Shown: piece by piece, positions 50,814 through 59,318 of the stretch
Layout of the letters: every line of letters begins with the position of its first letter
How positions within the stretch are numbered: the first letter of the stretch is position 1
Source: Collimonas rhizosphaerae
GTDB taxonomy: Bacteria; Pseudomonadota; Gammaproteobacteria; Burkholderiales; Burkholderiaceae_D
Reading direction: 5' to 3'
DNA length: 64,000 nucleotides
Assembly: GCF_038896935.1 (NCBI RefSeq)
Contig: NZ_JBANDC010000007.1
Location: forward strand, 1 to 64,000
Position numbers and translations under genes: made by a program
The notes under the pieces: model-generated
Databases searched by the model: none
The model's input: only the letters and a program-made list of their open reading frames with translations
Told to the model about the DNA's origin: nothing

Positions 50814-52046
50814 TCAGTAAAAACGATCCGCTGCATACGGCGCCAGGCTGAACGGCGAAGTCCGGCCGGCGACCAGGTCTGCAACCACGGCGCCGCTCAG
50901 GCCGCCCAAGGTCAGGCCGATATGCTGGTGGCCGAACGCATAAATCACGCGTGCCGATGCGCGCGATCGGCCCATCACTGGAAGGCCGTCCGGCAATGTC
51001 GGCCGGAAGCCCAGCCAGGATTCGCTGGGTGCGGTCAACGCCGGCAAGGCGCGCTGCGATGAAAATCGCAGCAATTCCAGCAGCCCTTGGTGTTTGCGCG
51101 GGTTCAGGCCGGCCAGTTCGACCGTGCCGGCCACGCGGATGCCTTTTTCCATCGGTGTCATGTAGAACCCCCGCTCCGCCCAGCCGACCGGGCGCGAGAT
51201 GAGATTGGCGGTGCCGGGATACGTGATGTGGTAGCCGCGTTCAGTGTCTAGAGGAATGCGGTCGCCGCACTGCATGGCGAAGGGGCGCGAGTGCGCGCCG
51301 GCGCAGACCGCGACGTAGTCATAGGCCGCGCTGCCCGCGGCGGTTTCCAGCAGTACGCCATTCGGTTGCGGCTTGATGGCATTTACGGCACGGGTCTCCA
51401 TGCGTAAACCCGATTGGCTTAGCCAGGCTTCCTGGGTTTTCAGAAAGGCCTCCGGGTCAGACAAAAACCAGGAGCCGGAAAACAGGACGCCGCGGTCGAA
51501 AAGAGGACTCAATTGCGGTTCCATTTGCTGGACCTGCTCGCGGCTGACAATGCTGAAATCGACGCCAAGCGAGCGCCGCAAGGTTAACGCCGGCTCGGAT
51601 GCACGGAAGGCCGCCGCCCCCGAATACAGATACAGGCACTCGCTGGGACGGATGAACTGCGCCAGGTTTGCCTGTTCGATCATTTCACGATAGCCGTCAT
51701 GCGCACGGCTCAGCAGCACCGACAGCGCGCCGGCGGAAGCAGCATAGCGCCGTTCCGTCGAGTTCCACAGGAACCGCGCCAGCCACGGCGCCAATTGCGG
51801 CAGGTAACCCCAGCGCAGGCGAAACGGGCTGTCCGAAGATAGCAAGAAACGGGGAAGATCCCGGAACACCGACGGATTATTTACCGGGATGCACGCATAG
51901 TTGGCAAAGGTGCCCGCGTTCCCATACGAAGCGCCGCCGGCGACGCCGGCCGGATCGTACACGGTGACCTGGTGACCGTCCCGCATCAGCCAATACGCTG
52001 CCGACAGGCCAACAAAACCAGCGCCGAGAACTGCCACATTTGCCAT
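50814..52046 (-). CDS. FAD-dependent amino acid oxidase/D-amino acid dehydrogenase (DadA-like)
   Basis: Flavoprotein of 410 residues. It starts directly with MANVAVLGAGFVGLSAAYWLMRDGHQVTVYD, the N-terminal FAD fold, and has GGASYGNAG, a mid SREQVQQMEPQLSPL segment, AGAHSRPFAMQCGDRIPLDTERGYH and the end VIYAFGHQHIGLTLGGLSGAVVADLV. This matches DadA-type enzymes that deaminate D-amino acids (or hydroxyproline-type substrates) and feed electrons to the respiratory chain. The start at 52046 excludes 40 upstream residues without protein character. It is divergent from a MocR gene. Confidence 0.85.
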   Translation of the reverse strand: MANVAVLGAGFVGLSAAYWLMRDGHQVTVYDPAGVAGGASYGNAGTFANYACIPVNNPSVFRDLPRFLLSSDSPFRLRWGYLPQLAPWLARFLWNSTERRYAASAGALSVLLSRAHDGYREMIEQANLAQFIRPSECLYLYSGAAAFRASEPALTLRRSLGVDFSIVSREQVQQMEPQLSPLFDRGVLFSGSWFLSDPEAFLKTQEAWLSQSGLRMETRAVNAIKPQPNGVLLETAAGSAAYDYVAVCAGAHSRPFAMQCGDRIPLDTERGYHITYPGTANLISRPVGWAERGFYMTPMEKGIRVAGTVELAGLNPRKHQGLLELLRFSSQRALPALTAPSESWLGFRPTLPDGLPVMGRSRASARVIYAFGHQHIGLTLGGLSGAVVADLVAGRTSPFSLAPYAADRFY

Positions 52047-52141
52047 GACCGGTCCGCCCGTAGATAAAGGAATGTCCAAGTACGCCGAGCTTTCCGCTGC
52101 AGACCGTCCGCACCGGGTGTGCTCTTCTACTTTAGATGGTA

Positions 52142-52336
52142 ATACAAATAATTTTAGTGTCCACACAAAATTTACAATTCATATATTTACATAAGTTTTG
52201 TATGGGTACAAGATATTTTTATCCTTCCCTTCTAGCGGCCACAAACTCTTATCTTCTAGCAATGTTGTCGATAATCAGAAACACAAGACTGGGTTACAAT
52301 GCCCGTGTTTGCACGATTCAAATTATTTTTGTATGG
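52142..52336. promoter_or_regulatory. Repeated MocR-type sites between dadA-like gene and MocR gene
   Basis: TTTTGTATGG occurs at 52196-52205 and 52327-52336; CCACACAAAA at 52161-52170 is its inverted copy with one change. ATACAAATAATTTT near 52143 is an inverted relative of the sequence around 52322-52334. Such direct and inverted copies fit the multiple sites used by dimeric MocR regulators. Binding is inferred. Confidence 0.4.
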
Positions 52337-52346
52337 AGCCATTCTC

Positions 52347-53753
52347 TTGCCAAAACACGAAAATCGTCATTTCGCCCCTCCCCTGCGTCGCCCCGGACTG
52401 GCAAAACCGTTCACCTACCAGGAGCTGGCTGCCAAGCTGGAAGCCGACATCCGCAGCGGTGTCTATGCGCCGGGGAGTTGCCTGCCGCCGCAGCGGCAAC
52501 TGGCGGAGGAAATGGGCATCAATGTCTCGACCGTGTCGCGCAGCTATCGCGAATTGCAGCTAAGCGGACTGGTGATCGGCAGCAAGCGGCGCGGTTCGAT
52601 GGTGACCGGCGGCGCGATGCCGCATGTGCCGGCCGTCGGCCCGTCCCATTCCAACGGCATCGACCTGACCATGAACCGTCCGGCGACGCGCGATTATCTT
52701 GACCAGCTGGCGCTGACCATGGCCGTTCTGCCGAAAGATCCGCGTTTTGTCGAATTGCAGGAGTATCAGCCGCCGCAAGGTCCATCCTGGGCCAGGGCCG
52801 CTGGCGCGAAATGGATGGCGGCGCCCGGCTTTGAACCGGACCCTGAGAATGTCGTTGTCACCAGCGGCGCGCAGCATGCGCTGTACGCGGTGATGAACAG
52901 CTTGATGGGAATCGACGGTGCAATACTGGCGGACCGCTTGACTTACTATGGCTTGAAGGCACTGGCGCCGGTATTCCATTTCGAGATCGTCGGAGTGGCC
53001 AGCGACGCTCAGGGCATGTTGCCGGAAGTGCTTGAGCGCGAGTGTGCAGCACGCAAGGTGAAGGCGATTTTCATCGTACCGAACTTCCAGAATCCTACCG
53101 TCGTTGTCATGAGCCTGGAGCGCCGGGCCGCGCTGGCGGAAATTGCTCGGCGCCATGACATCCAGATCATTGAAGATGATGTCTACGGCCCCTTGGTCGA
53201 TCAGCGCCTGCCGCCGCTGGCGAGCTTGTGCCCTGAGCGCACATATCACATTTCCTCGACTTCAAAACTGCTGGCTCCTGGCTTGCGCCTCGGTTTTTTA
53301 GCGACACCGCCGCACCGTGCCGCGATTGCCGCCGAAGCGGTGCGCACCACCGCCTGGATGCCGGCGCCGATCTCCATGCTGATCGCCTCCTTGTGGATCG
53401 AGAATGGCATCACTGCCCAGCTGCTCGCAGCGCAACGCAAAGAACTGAAATATCGCCACGACCTGGCGCATGGCATTCTTAACGGCGCGCAGATCAGCAG
53501 TGATCCCGCATGCATGTTTATCTGGCTGGTCCTGCCGGCCCCCTGGCGCGCCGATGACTTCGCAGCCAACGCAAAGGCGCGCGGCGTTAGCGTGATGCCG
53601 GCTTCGGCATTTGCCGTCGATCGCTCGGAAAGCGAACACGGCGTAAGAATCAATCTTTCCAGCGCCTCGTCGCGGGAAGACCTGATCGTGGCGTTGAAGA
53701 TACTTGCGGAAACGCTGAATGATCGGCCCCGGGCGCTTTACGGCAATGTTTAA
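52347..53753 (+). CDS. MocR-family regulator (second)
   Basis: GntR winged helix joined to an aminotransferase-like domain, 468 residues from TTG 52347 (484 if the ATG at 52299 is used). HTH: YQELAAKLEADIRSGVYAPGSCLPPQRQLAEEMGINVSTVSRSYRELQLSGLVIGSKRRGSMV. PLP-type domain: VVTSGAQHALYAVMNSLMG, PNFQNPTVVVMSLERR, ISSTSKLLAPGLRLGF (Lys). TTG 52347 is favoured by GGAG at 52334-52337. It probably regulates the divergent oxidase gene and possibly the binding-protein gene, with PLP or an amino compound as signal. Confidence 0.85.
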   Translation: MPKHENRHFAPPLRRPGLAKPFTYQELAAKLEADIRSGVYAPGSCLPPQRQLAEEMGINVSTVSRSYRELQLSGLVIGSKRRGSMVTGGAMPHVPAVGPSHSNGIDLTMNRPATRDYLDQLALTMAVLPKDPRFVELQEYQPPQGPSWARAAGAKWMAAPGFEPDPENVVVTSGAQHALYAVMNSLMGIDGAILADRLTYYGLKALAPVFHFEIVGVASDAQGMLPEVLERECAARKVKAIFIVPNFQNPTVVVMSLERRAALAEIARRHDIQIIEDDVYGPLVDQRLPPLASLCPERTYHISSTSKLLAPGLRLGFLATPPHRAAIAAEAVRTTAWMPAPISMLIASLWIENGITAQLLAAQRKELKYRHDLAHGILNGAQISSDPACMFIWLVLPAPWRADDFAANAKARGVSVMPASAFAVDRSESEHGVRINLSSASSREDLIVALKILAETLNDRPRALYGNV

Positions 53754-54262
53754 GCGCTGCCATATTCAATAAGCCTTGATCAGGCGCGCCACGCGATTGA
53801 ATATTCCGCCTGCAGACTGAATAACTTGAGGCTGCCGTTATCCAGTCTGCCTGCCAGTCCATCTATCCGCGGCCGGCGAAGTTGAAGCGCGAGGCCGCGT
53901 CAAAAAACTTGACTTCCAAATGAACAGAAACTATGTTGAATTCAAGCGATATTGACGTACGGCAACAACATAAAAAACCTTCCTCCAGTTGCGCGCAGCA
54001 ATGCGGGAGAAGCTTGTGGCTAGCGTTATCTAGGGACCTATCGTGAGCACTCTCCCCCGCGTTCATCACCATATTGCCGCTGTGGCGAGCGAGTTTGTCC
54101 TCGCCCGATGCCTCCGGACTCTTTCGTCAGGTCAGTAATCAGGAAACGTGCTCCTCTGAAGTAAGGGCACGCCACGATTGTTGTGCAAGACGTTTTGATG
54201 CTTCTAATTGTGGGCAAGTCTCGGAAGACGATTCTCCGAGGGTTTGCTGAAGGAGATGCTCC
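53754..54262. other. Intergenic region upstream of the injection-system operon
   Basis: About 500 bases with no supported gene; a minus-strand 69-codon frame at 53863-54072 shows no family pattern or ribosome site. It must contain the promoter of the long operon that follows. CTCGGA (54220-54225) and TCCGAG (54235-54240) form a hairpin just upstream of the sheath gene's ribosome site, which may affect translation. Confidence 0.45.
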
Positions 54263-55810
54263 ATGCCTGTCGCAGTCAGCTATCCTGGTGTCTATGTCCA
54301 GGAAATTCCCAGTGGTGTACGGACTATCACCGGCGTCGCCACTTCCATCGCAGCTTTTGCGGGCTGGGCTCCTAAGGGACCGATCGACTCGGCGGGACTT
54401 GTCCTGAGCTGGTCGGACTATTCCCGCCAGTACGGCGGCATGGACACCCGCAGTTTATTGGGTTATGCGGTATCGCATTTTTTTGCCAACGGCGGACAGC
54501 AATGCTACATCGTACGGCTGGCCAACAGCGGCAGCGCGGTTGTCACTGAAAATGCCGCAGCAGCCGCAGTCACGCTCGATACCAAGCTCACGGTCACCGC
54601 TGCCAACCCTGGGCTATGGGGCCAGGATTACGCGATCGTGACCGCCAAACGCGCAGACGATGCTACCCGCTTTCGGCTGGCCGTGGTCAACATCAAACAA
54701 GACCCCAAGGGCGTTACTGCTGAAGTATTCGAGAATTTGTCGATGCTGCCAGGTGATGCGCGCTTTGTCGGAACGGTACTCAAGCAGGACTCAGCGCTGG
54801 TAACCGCCTCGGTGGTCAACAACGCAACCGATCCGCCAGCCGACACCGTCATTCCGGCCAATGGCATTATTCCCGATGCCGCCAAACTGGCCGGCGGCGC
54901 CGACGGCACCGTATTGGCGCCGTCCGATGCCGCCTTCGGCACCGCCCTCCTCCCTCCTAGCCAGGTAGGCGGAGTGTACCTGCTCGACCATGTCGACCTG
55001 TTCAACCTGTTAATCGTGCCGGGTGAAAGCGACGCCACCACCTTGTCCACCCTGGAAGCATATTGCCGCGATCACCGTGCATTCCTGATCGCCGACTGCG
55101 CATCGGACGCCACCTTTACCTCGCAGAAGAACGGCGCAACCGGACTCACCGGCGACAATGCAATCAACGCCGCTTATTATTTTCCTTGGGTGAATGCACC
55201 CGATCCCTTGAAAGAAAACCGCCTGAAAGCATTCCCGCCCAGCGGCTTTGTCGCCGGCCTGTATGCCAAGACCGATGCCAGCCGAGGTGTCTGGAAAGCG
55301 CCTGCAGGAACCGATGCCAGCCTGAGCGGAGTGGCCGGCGCAGCCGTGCCCCTGACTGACAAGGAAAATGGCGTGCTCAATCCGCAGGCGATCAATTGCA
55401 TCCGCGACTTCAACGTGTACGGCACCATCATCTGGGGCGCACGTACCTTGCGCGGCAACGATTCTGTCGGCTCGGAATGGAAATATGTGCCGGTGCGCCG
55501 TACCGCCCTGTTTATAGAGGAAAGCCTGTACCGCGCGCTCAAGTGGGTGGTATTCGAGCCTAACGATGACCCCTTGTGGGCGCAGATCCGTCTCAATGTG
55601 GGCGCGTTCATGCAGAACCTGTTCCGCCAAGGCGCGTTCCAGGGCAAGACCCCGCAGGACGCCTATTTTGTCAAATGCGACAAGGAAACCACGACGCAGA
55701 ACGATATCAACCTGGGCATCGTGAATATCGTGGTAGGTTTTGCTCCGCTCAAGCCTGCTGAATTCGTGGTCATCCAGATTCAGCAAATCGCCGGGCAGAT
55801 AGCGACCTAA
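54263..55810 (+). CDS. Contractile tail sheath protein (eCIS)
   Basis: Sheath subunit of 515 residues. N-terminal ground plan VSYPGVYVQEIPSGVRTITGVATSIAAFAGWAPKGP is the classic start of sheath proteins. The middle domain is inserted. The C-terminal part (INCIRDFNVYGTIIWGARTLRG...WKYVPVRRTALFIEESLYRALKWVVFEPNDDPLWAQIRLNVGAFMQNLFRQGAFQG) is the conserved handshake and subtilisin-like sheath domain. It polymerises round the tube and contracts to drive it. AGGAG precedes the ATG. First gene of the operon. The following eCIS-type genes separate it from a prophage sheath. Confidence 0.92.
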   Translation: MPVAVSYPGVYVQEIPSGVRTITGVATSIAAFAGWAPKGPIDSAGLVLSWSDYSRQYGGMDTRSLLGYAVSHFFANGGQQCYIVRLANSGSAVVTENAAAAAVTLDTKLTVTAANPGLWGQDYAIVTAKRADDATRFRLAVVNIKQDPKGVTAEVFENLSMLPGDARFVGTVLKQDSALVTASVVNNATDPPADTVIPANGIIPDAAKLAGGADGTVLAPSDAAFGTALLPPSQVGGVYLLDHVDLFNLLIVPGESDATTLSTLEAYCRDHRAFLIADCASDATFTSQKNGATGLTGDNAINAAYYFPWVNAPDPLKENRLKAFPPSGFVAGLYAKTDASRGVWKAPAGTDASLSGVAGAAVPLTDKENGVLNPQAINCIRDFNVYGTIIWGARTLRGNDSVGSEWKYVPVRRTALFIEESLYRALKWVVFEPNDDPLWAQIRLNVGAFMQNLFRQGAFQGKTPQDAYFVKCDKETTTQNDINLGIVNIVVGFAPLKPAEFVVIQIQQIAGQIAT

Positions 55811-55822
55811 GGAGAGATCGTC

Positions 55823-56350
55823 ATGGCCGAATTTACCGTCAATGCGCAGCGTTTCGATCCGTACAAGAATTTCAAATTCCGGGTCAAGTGGGATGGGCGC
55901 TACGTGGCAGGCGTGAGCAAGGTAGGCATGCTCAAGCGTACGACCGAGGTGGTCAAGCATCGCGAAGGCGGCGATCCAAGCAGCAGCCGCAAATCGCCTG
56001 GCAGAACCGAGTTTGATGCCATCACGCTGGAGCGCGGCGTCACGCACGATACCGAGTTCGAAAAATGGGCGAACAAGGTCTGGCATGTCGGCGCCGGCCT
56101 GGGAGCGGAAGTATCGCTGAGAGACTTCCGCAAGGATATGCTGATCGAGGTCTATAACGAGTCGGGCCAGCTGGCGATGACCTATAAAGTCTACCGTTGC
56201 TGGGTATCCGAATTCCAGGCGCTGCCGGACCTGGATGCGAATGCCAATGCAGTGGCGATCCAGCACATCAAACTGGAAAACGAGGGATGGGAGCGCGATC
56301 AGGAAGTGCCTGAACCGAGCGAACCGAGCTTCACTGTTCCAGCGGGATGA
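55823..56350 (+). CDS. Inner tube protein (eCIS)
   Basis: Tail-tube subunit of 175 residues, 12 bases after the sheath gene. The family pattern is clear: FDPYKNFKFRVKWDGRYVAGVSKVGMLKRTTEVVKHREGGDPSSSRKSPGRTEFDAITLERGVTHD, then KVWHVGAGLGAEVSLRDFRKDMLIEVYNESGQLAMTYKVYRCWVSEFQALPDLDANANAVAIQHIKLENEGWERD. It stacks in rings as the tube inside the sheath, and cargo is loaded in or at it. Only one tube gene is present in this segment. Confidence 0.92.
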   Translation: MAEFTVNAQRFDPYKNFKFRVKWDGRYVAGVSKVGMLKRTTEVVKHREGGDPSSSRKSPGRTEFDAITLERGVTHDTEFEKWANKVWHVGAGLGAEVSLRDFRKDMLIEVYNESGQLAMTYKVYRCWVSEFQALPDLDANANAVAIQHIKLENEGWERDQEVPEPSEPSFTVPAG

Positions 56351-56356
56351 ACAAAA

Positions 56357-57136
56357 ATGCGCACGCTGTCGGCTTCGGAATTGCTGGGAGTCTGGGAGCG
56401 CGGGCGAGTCCAAGGGCCGATCGAGCAAGCCCTGCTGTTGCTGGCGACCGCGTGTCCCGATGCTTCCGCTGACGAATTGGACTGTCTTCCCATCGGGTTG
56501 CGTGACCATGCTTTGCTGACTTTGCGCGAATCGACTTTCGGCAGCAGCATTTCCAGCGTAGTCGAATGCCCGCGATGCGGCGAGCGGCTGGAGTTTGATT
56601 TTCATGCAGCCGAACTATGTCGTGATTCACCATCTGACGTGGTTGCGACCAAGGCAGATTCGGAAGCCGAAAACATCCTGCTCCTGGACATCGAAGGCTA
56701 CGCATTGCGCTTTCGCTGCGTCAACAGCCAGGACCTGGCGGCGCTGCAGCGGCAGGCATTGGCTGCCGACGATCAGGGCCGCCAGCTTGGCCGCTACACA
56801 CTGTTGGAACGCTGCGTATTGACAGCGCAACGCGACGGCGATCCGGTGCTGGTTCGCTCCTTGCCCGGCAAGGTGGTCGACGCCCTCGAAAGCCGAATGG
56901 CGCAAGCAGATCCGCATGCGGATCTGCGCCTGGCCGTCAGTTGTCCGAACTGCCACCTGCAGTGGCATGCAATTTTCGACATCGTCTCTTTTTTCTGGAG
57001 AGAAATCGACACGTGGGCTAAACGGATCCTGCACGAAGTGCATGTCCTCGCCCGCGCCTATGGGTGGCGGGAACAGGACATCCTGAACCTGAGCCCGCTA
57101 AGGCGCCAGTGCTATATCGACATGGTGGGCGCATGA
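56357..57136 (+). CDS. Zinc-ribbon baseplate-assembly-like protein (eCIS)
   Basis: Protein of 259 residues, six bases after the tube gene. Two Cys pairs, VVECPRCGERLEF (about residue 72) and VSCPNCHLQWHAIFD (about residue 196), form a probable split zinc ribbon. The segment after it (FWREIDTWAKRILHEVHVLARAYGWREQDILNLSPLRRQCYIDMV) is a helical end typical of T4-like baseplate hub assembly chaperone (gp26-like) proteins of contractile systems. It probably helps assemble the baseplate or tape; it overlaps the next gene (ATGA). Confidence 0.7.
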   Translation: MRTLSASELLGVWERGRVQGPIEQALLLLATACPDASADELDCLPIGLRDHALLTLRESTFGSSISSVVECPRCGERLEFDFHAAELCRDSPSDVVATKADSEAENILLLDIEGYALRFRCVNSQDLAALQRQALAADDQGRQLGRYTLLERCVLTAQRDGDPVLVRSLPGKVVDALESRMAQADPHADLRLAVSCPNCHLQWHAIFDIVSFFWREIDTWAKRILHEVHVLARAYGWREQDILNLSPLRRQCYIDMVGA

Positions 57137-58086
57137 GCAGCTTTCTCGACAACCTGTTGGCGCGCAACCTCAGCAAACCTGCCGATAGCGACACCTTGTC
57201 CGGCAACACGCAAGAATGGTTGCGGCCGCGCACACCATCCTTGTTTGAGCCAGCCTTGCCAGGAACCGGTGGTCCTGCAATGCAGGATACAGAAGAGGAT
57301 GAGTCGCACAATGCCGGCGCAACGCCGCACCGGAATAGCGATCCGCGCCGCCAGGGCCATTATGGCCAGGTTAGGCTCGGCGCCGTGCCGGCAGCCCTCG
57401 GCGCAACGCCTTTACCTGGTTCTGCACGCAGCAATGCGGCGCCGGATTTCGGGCAGGAGCCTCCCGGCAATTCTGCCGCTGCCGGACAACAAAGCGATGC
57501 GCCGCGATTCACGCCAGCTCGCATTGCATCGATGCCTGGGGTCGAAGATGCGCCGGTCATTGAACCAGGCGGATCAGGCAGGAATCGGCGCCGGACTGCA
57601 GACAACATCGATGAAACAGCCGGTTTCGATACACGCTTGCGGTCCACTGAATCGCAATTGCGAAACCTGGTCCGGCGCTCGGCGCCCGAAGTCCGGCCCT
57701 CGCACGAGGCTGGCGCAGAGCGACGCGACGAAGCGCGTACACGGCTGGCTGCGCCCGCACCTTCGCGCACCGCTGCGATGCCGTCCACCCCGTTCAATGC
57801 AGTTTCGCAGGCAGCACTCGATTCGGCGCTGCGATCCCAGCTGCAAGCGCGTGCCGGCCAGTCACGTTCCAGCGCGGCGCCACGCGGCGGGATACACGGC
57901 AGTGCAGGCGAAAGCGGCGCCGGGCAACGCACATCGAACATACAAGTATCGATAGGCCGCATCGAAATTCGCGCGGCCAGTGCCGGCACACCGGCGCCGT
58001 CGCCAACACGCAAGGAAAGGCCTGCGCCCCAAGCGATCGGCCTGGATGAGTATTTGCGGCAACGTGCAAGCGGAGGCCGCGAATGA
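57133..58086 (+). CDS. Disordered eCIS-associated protein of unknown function
   Basis: About 317 residues. The start MSSFLDNLLARNLSKPADSD... inside the previous gene's stop (ATGA) is preferred. Most of the chain is Pro/Ala/Ser/Arg-rich and apparently unfolded; a short conserved-looking end, NIQVSIGRIEIRAAS...AIGLDEYLRQRASGG, is the motif found at the end of small tail-associated proteins in eCIS and related clusters. It may be an assembly or anchoring factor. Its stop overlaps the Pvc16-like gene. Confidence 0.55.
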   Translation: MSSFLDNLLARNLSKPADSDTLSGNTQEWLRPRTPSLFEPALPGTGGPAMQDTEEDESHNAGATPHRNSDPRRQGHYGQVRLGAVPAALGATPLPGSARSNAAPDFGQEPPGNSAAAGQQSDAPRFTPARIASMPGVEDAPVIEPGGSGRNRRRTADNIDETAGFDTRLRSTESQLRNLVRRSAPEVRPSHEAGAERRDEARTRLAAPAPSRTAAMPSTPFNAVSQAALDSALRSQLQARAGQSRSSAAPRGGIHGSAGESGAGQRTSNIQVSIGRIEIRAASAGTPAPSPTRKERPAPQAIGLDEYLRQRASGGRE

Positions 58087-59318
58087 GCAATTCACTGGCT
58101 ATCGCCGCCGCCACGGCAACCTTGCAGGCACTTGTCGGGCAAGGCGTGCGCACCGAGCCCGATCTGAACGATACGACTGTCACGACCTTGTCGCCCGACA
58201 AGGCGCGCGACAGCAATAATTCGGCCAACCAAATCAACCTGTTCCTGTACCAGATGCTGCCCAATGCCGCCTGGCGTAATCGCGACATGCCGCGCCAGGT
58301 CATGCCGGGCGAGACCGGCATGCCGCCGCTGGCGCTGGATTTGTATTTCCTGATGACGGCTTACGGCCGTAATAACGATGTCACGCAACCGTTCAGCCAT
58401 CAGCTGCTGGGGCGGGCGATGAGCGTGTTATACGATCATGCATTGCTCGGCCCGGACGAAATACGTGCCGCGATTACGGCATCAATGCCGAATAGCGACC
58501 TGGACCGTCAGCTGGAGCGGGTGCGCATCACGCTGCAACCGCTGTCGCTGGAGGAAATTTCAAAGCTGTGGACCGGTTTCCAGACGCAATATCGCTTGTC
58601 GGTCGCCTATGCCGTCAGTGTTGTCCTGCTGGAAAGCACACAGCCGGTCAAGACGCCGATACCGGTACTCACGCGCGGACCGGGAGACAGCGGCGTGGCC
58701 TCGCAAGGCAGCCTGATACCGCCATTCCCGGGATTGGATGCGGTCATCCCGCCGAAACGGCAAGTGAGCGTCAGGTTGGGCGAACTGCTCACGCTCGCCG
58801 GCCATCACCTGGCCGGCGCCAATATCGGCGTGGCATTTCAGCATCCGCTGTGGAGTACGCCGGTCGAGACCGCTCCGGAAGCCGGCGCGAGCGACGTGCA
58901 GCTTACCGTCAAGTTACCCGATCAGCCGGCCGCCTGGCCTGCCGGTTTCTACACGATTGCGGTATTGGTCCAGCGTCAAGGAGAAAGCTATCGGCGCAGC
59001 ACCAGCCAAATGTCGTTTTCAGTCGCTCCCAGCATGACGATTGCGCCTGCGACAACGGTTGCCGGCAATATTACGTTCACTGTGACCTGTTCACCCGAAG
59101 CACGCCCCGAACAGCGCGTCATGCTGCTGCTGGGGGACCAGGAAATCATGGCGCAGAGTTTTGCTGTTCAAACCAATACACTGAGCTTTCAGGCAATGGA
59201 CGTTGGCGCCGGCACGTATTGGGTGCGCTTGCGCATCGACGGTGTCGACAGCCTGCTGGTGGATCGCTCCGTGAGTCCGCCCTTGTTTGACCCCAGCCAG
59301 AAAGTAACCGTCACATGA
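58083..59318 (+). CDS. Pvc16-like (DUF4255) tail terminator/cap protein
   Basis: Protein of 411 residues. The N-terminal 200 residues (SNSLAIAAATATLQALVGQG...NQINLFLYQMLPNAAWRNRDMP...PPLALDLYFLMTAYG...SVAYAVSVVLLEST) match DUF4255, the cap/terminator protein Pvc16 of Photorhabdus virulence cassettes and relatives. The rest (about 225-411) shows two beta-rich repeats (QVSVRLGELLTLAGHHLAGANI..., VAGNITFTVTCSPEARPEQRVMLLLG), probably Ig/TIG-like. It closes the end of the tube/sheath away from the baseplate. It overlaps both neighbours by ATGA. Confidence 0.85.
   Translation: MSNSLAIAAATATLQALVGQGVRTEPDLNDTTVTTLSPDKARDSNNSANQINLFLYQMLPNAAWRNRDMPRQVMPGETGMPPLALDLYFLMTAYGRNNDVTQPFSHQLLGRAMSVLYDHALLGPDEIRAAITASMPNSDLDRQLERVRITLQPLSLEEISKLWTGFQTQYRLSVAYAVSVVLLESTQPVKTPIPVLTRGPGDSGVASQGSLIPPFPGLDAVIPPKRQVSVRLGELLTLAGHHLAGANIGVAFQHPLWSTPVETAPEAGASDVQLTVKLPDQPAAWPAGFYTIAVLVQRQGESYRRSTSQMSFSVAPSMTIAPATTVAGNITFTVTCSPEARPEQRVMLLLGDQEIMAQSFAVQTNTLSFQAMDVGAGTYWVRLRIDGVDSLLVDRSVSPPLFDPSQKVTVT

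Noticed and set aside
52560..53249. Minus-strand frame of 229 codons inside the second MocR gene
   Set aside because: Shadow of the PLP-domain coding strand.
53863..54072. Minus-strand 69-codon frame upstream of the eCIS operon
   Set aside because: No ribosome site, unusual Cys-rich composition, no resemblance to known proteins.
54263..56350. Tail sheath and tube as part of an ordinary prophage or a type VI secretion system
   Set aside because: Pvc16 (DUF4255), Pvc15-type AAA+ and DUF4157 genes follow in one operon; no T6SS TssB/TssC or phage head genes are present.
55010..56605. Minus-strand open frame of 531 codons opposite the sheath and tube genes
   Set aside because: Long only because of third-position GC; it overlaps two certain structural genes and resembles no protein.
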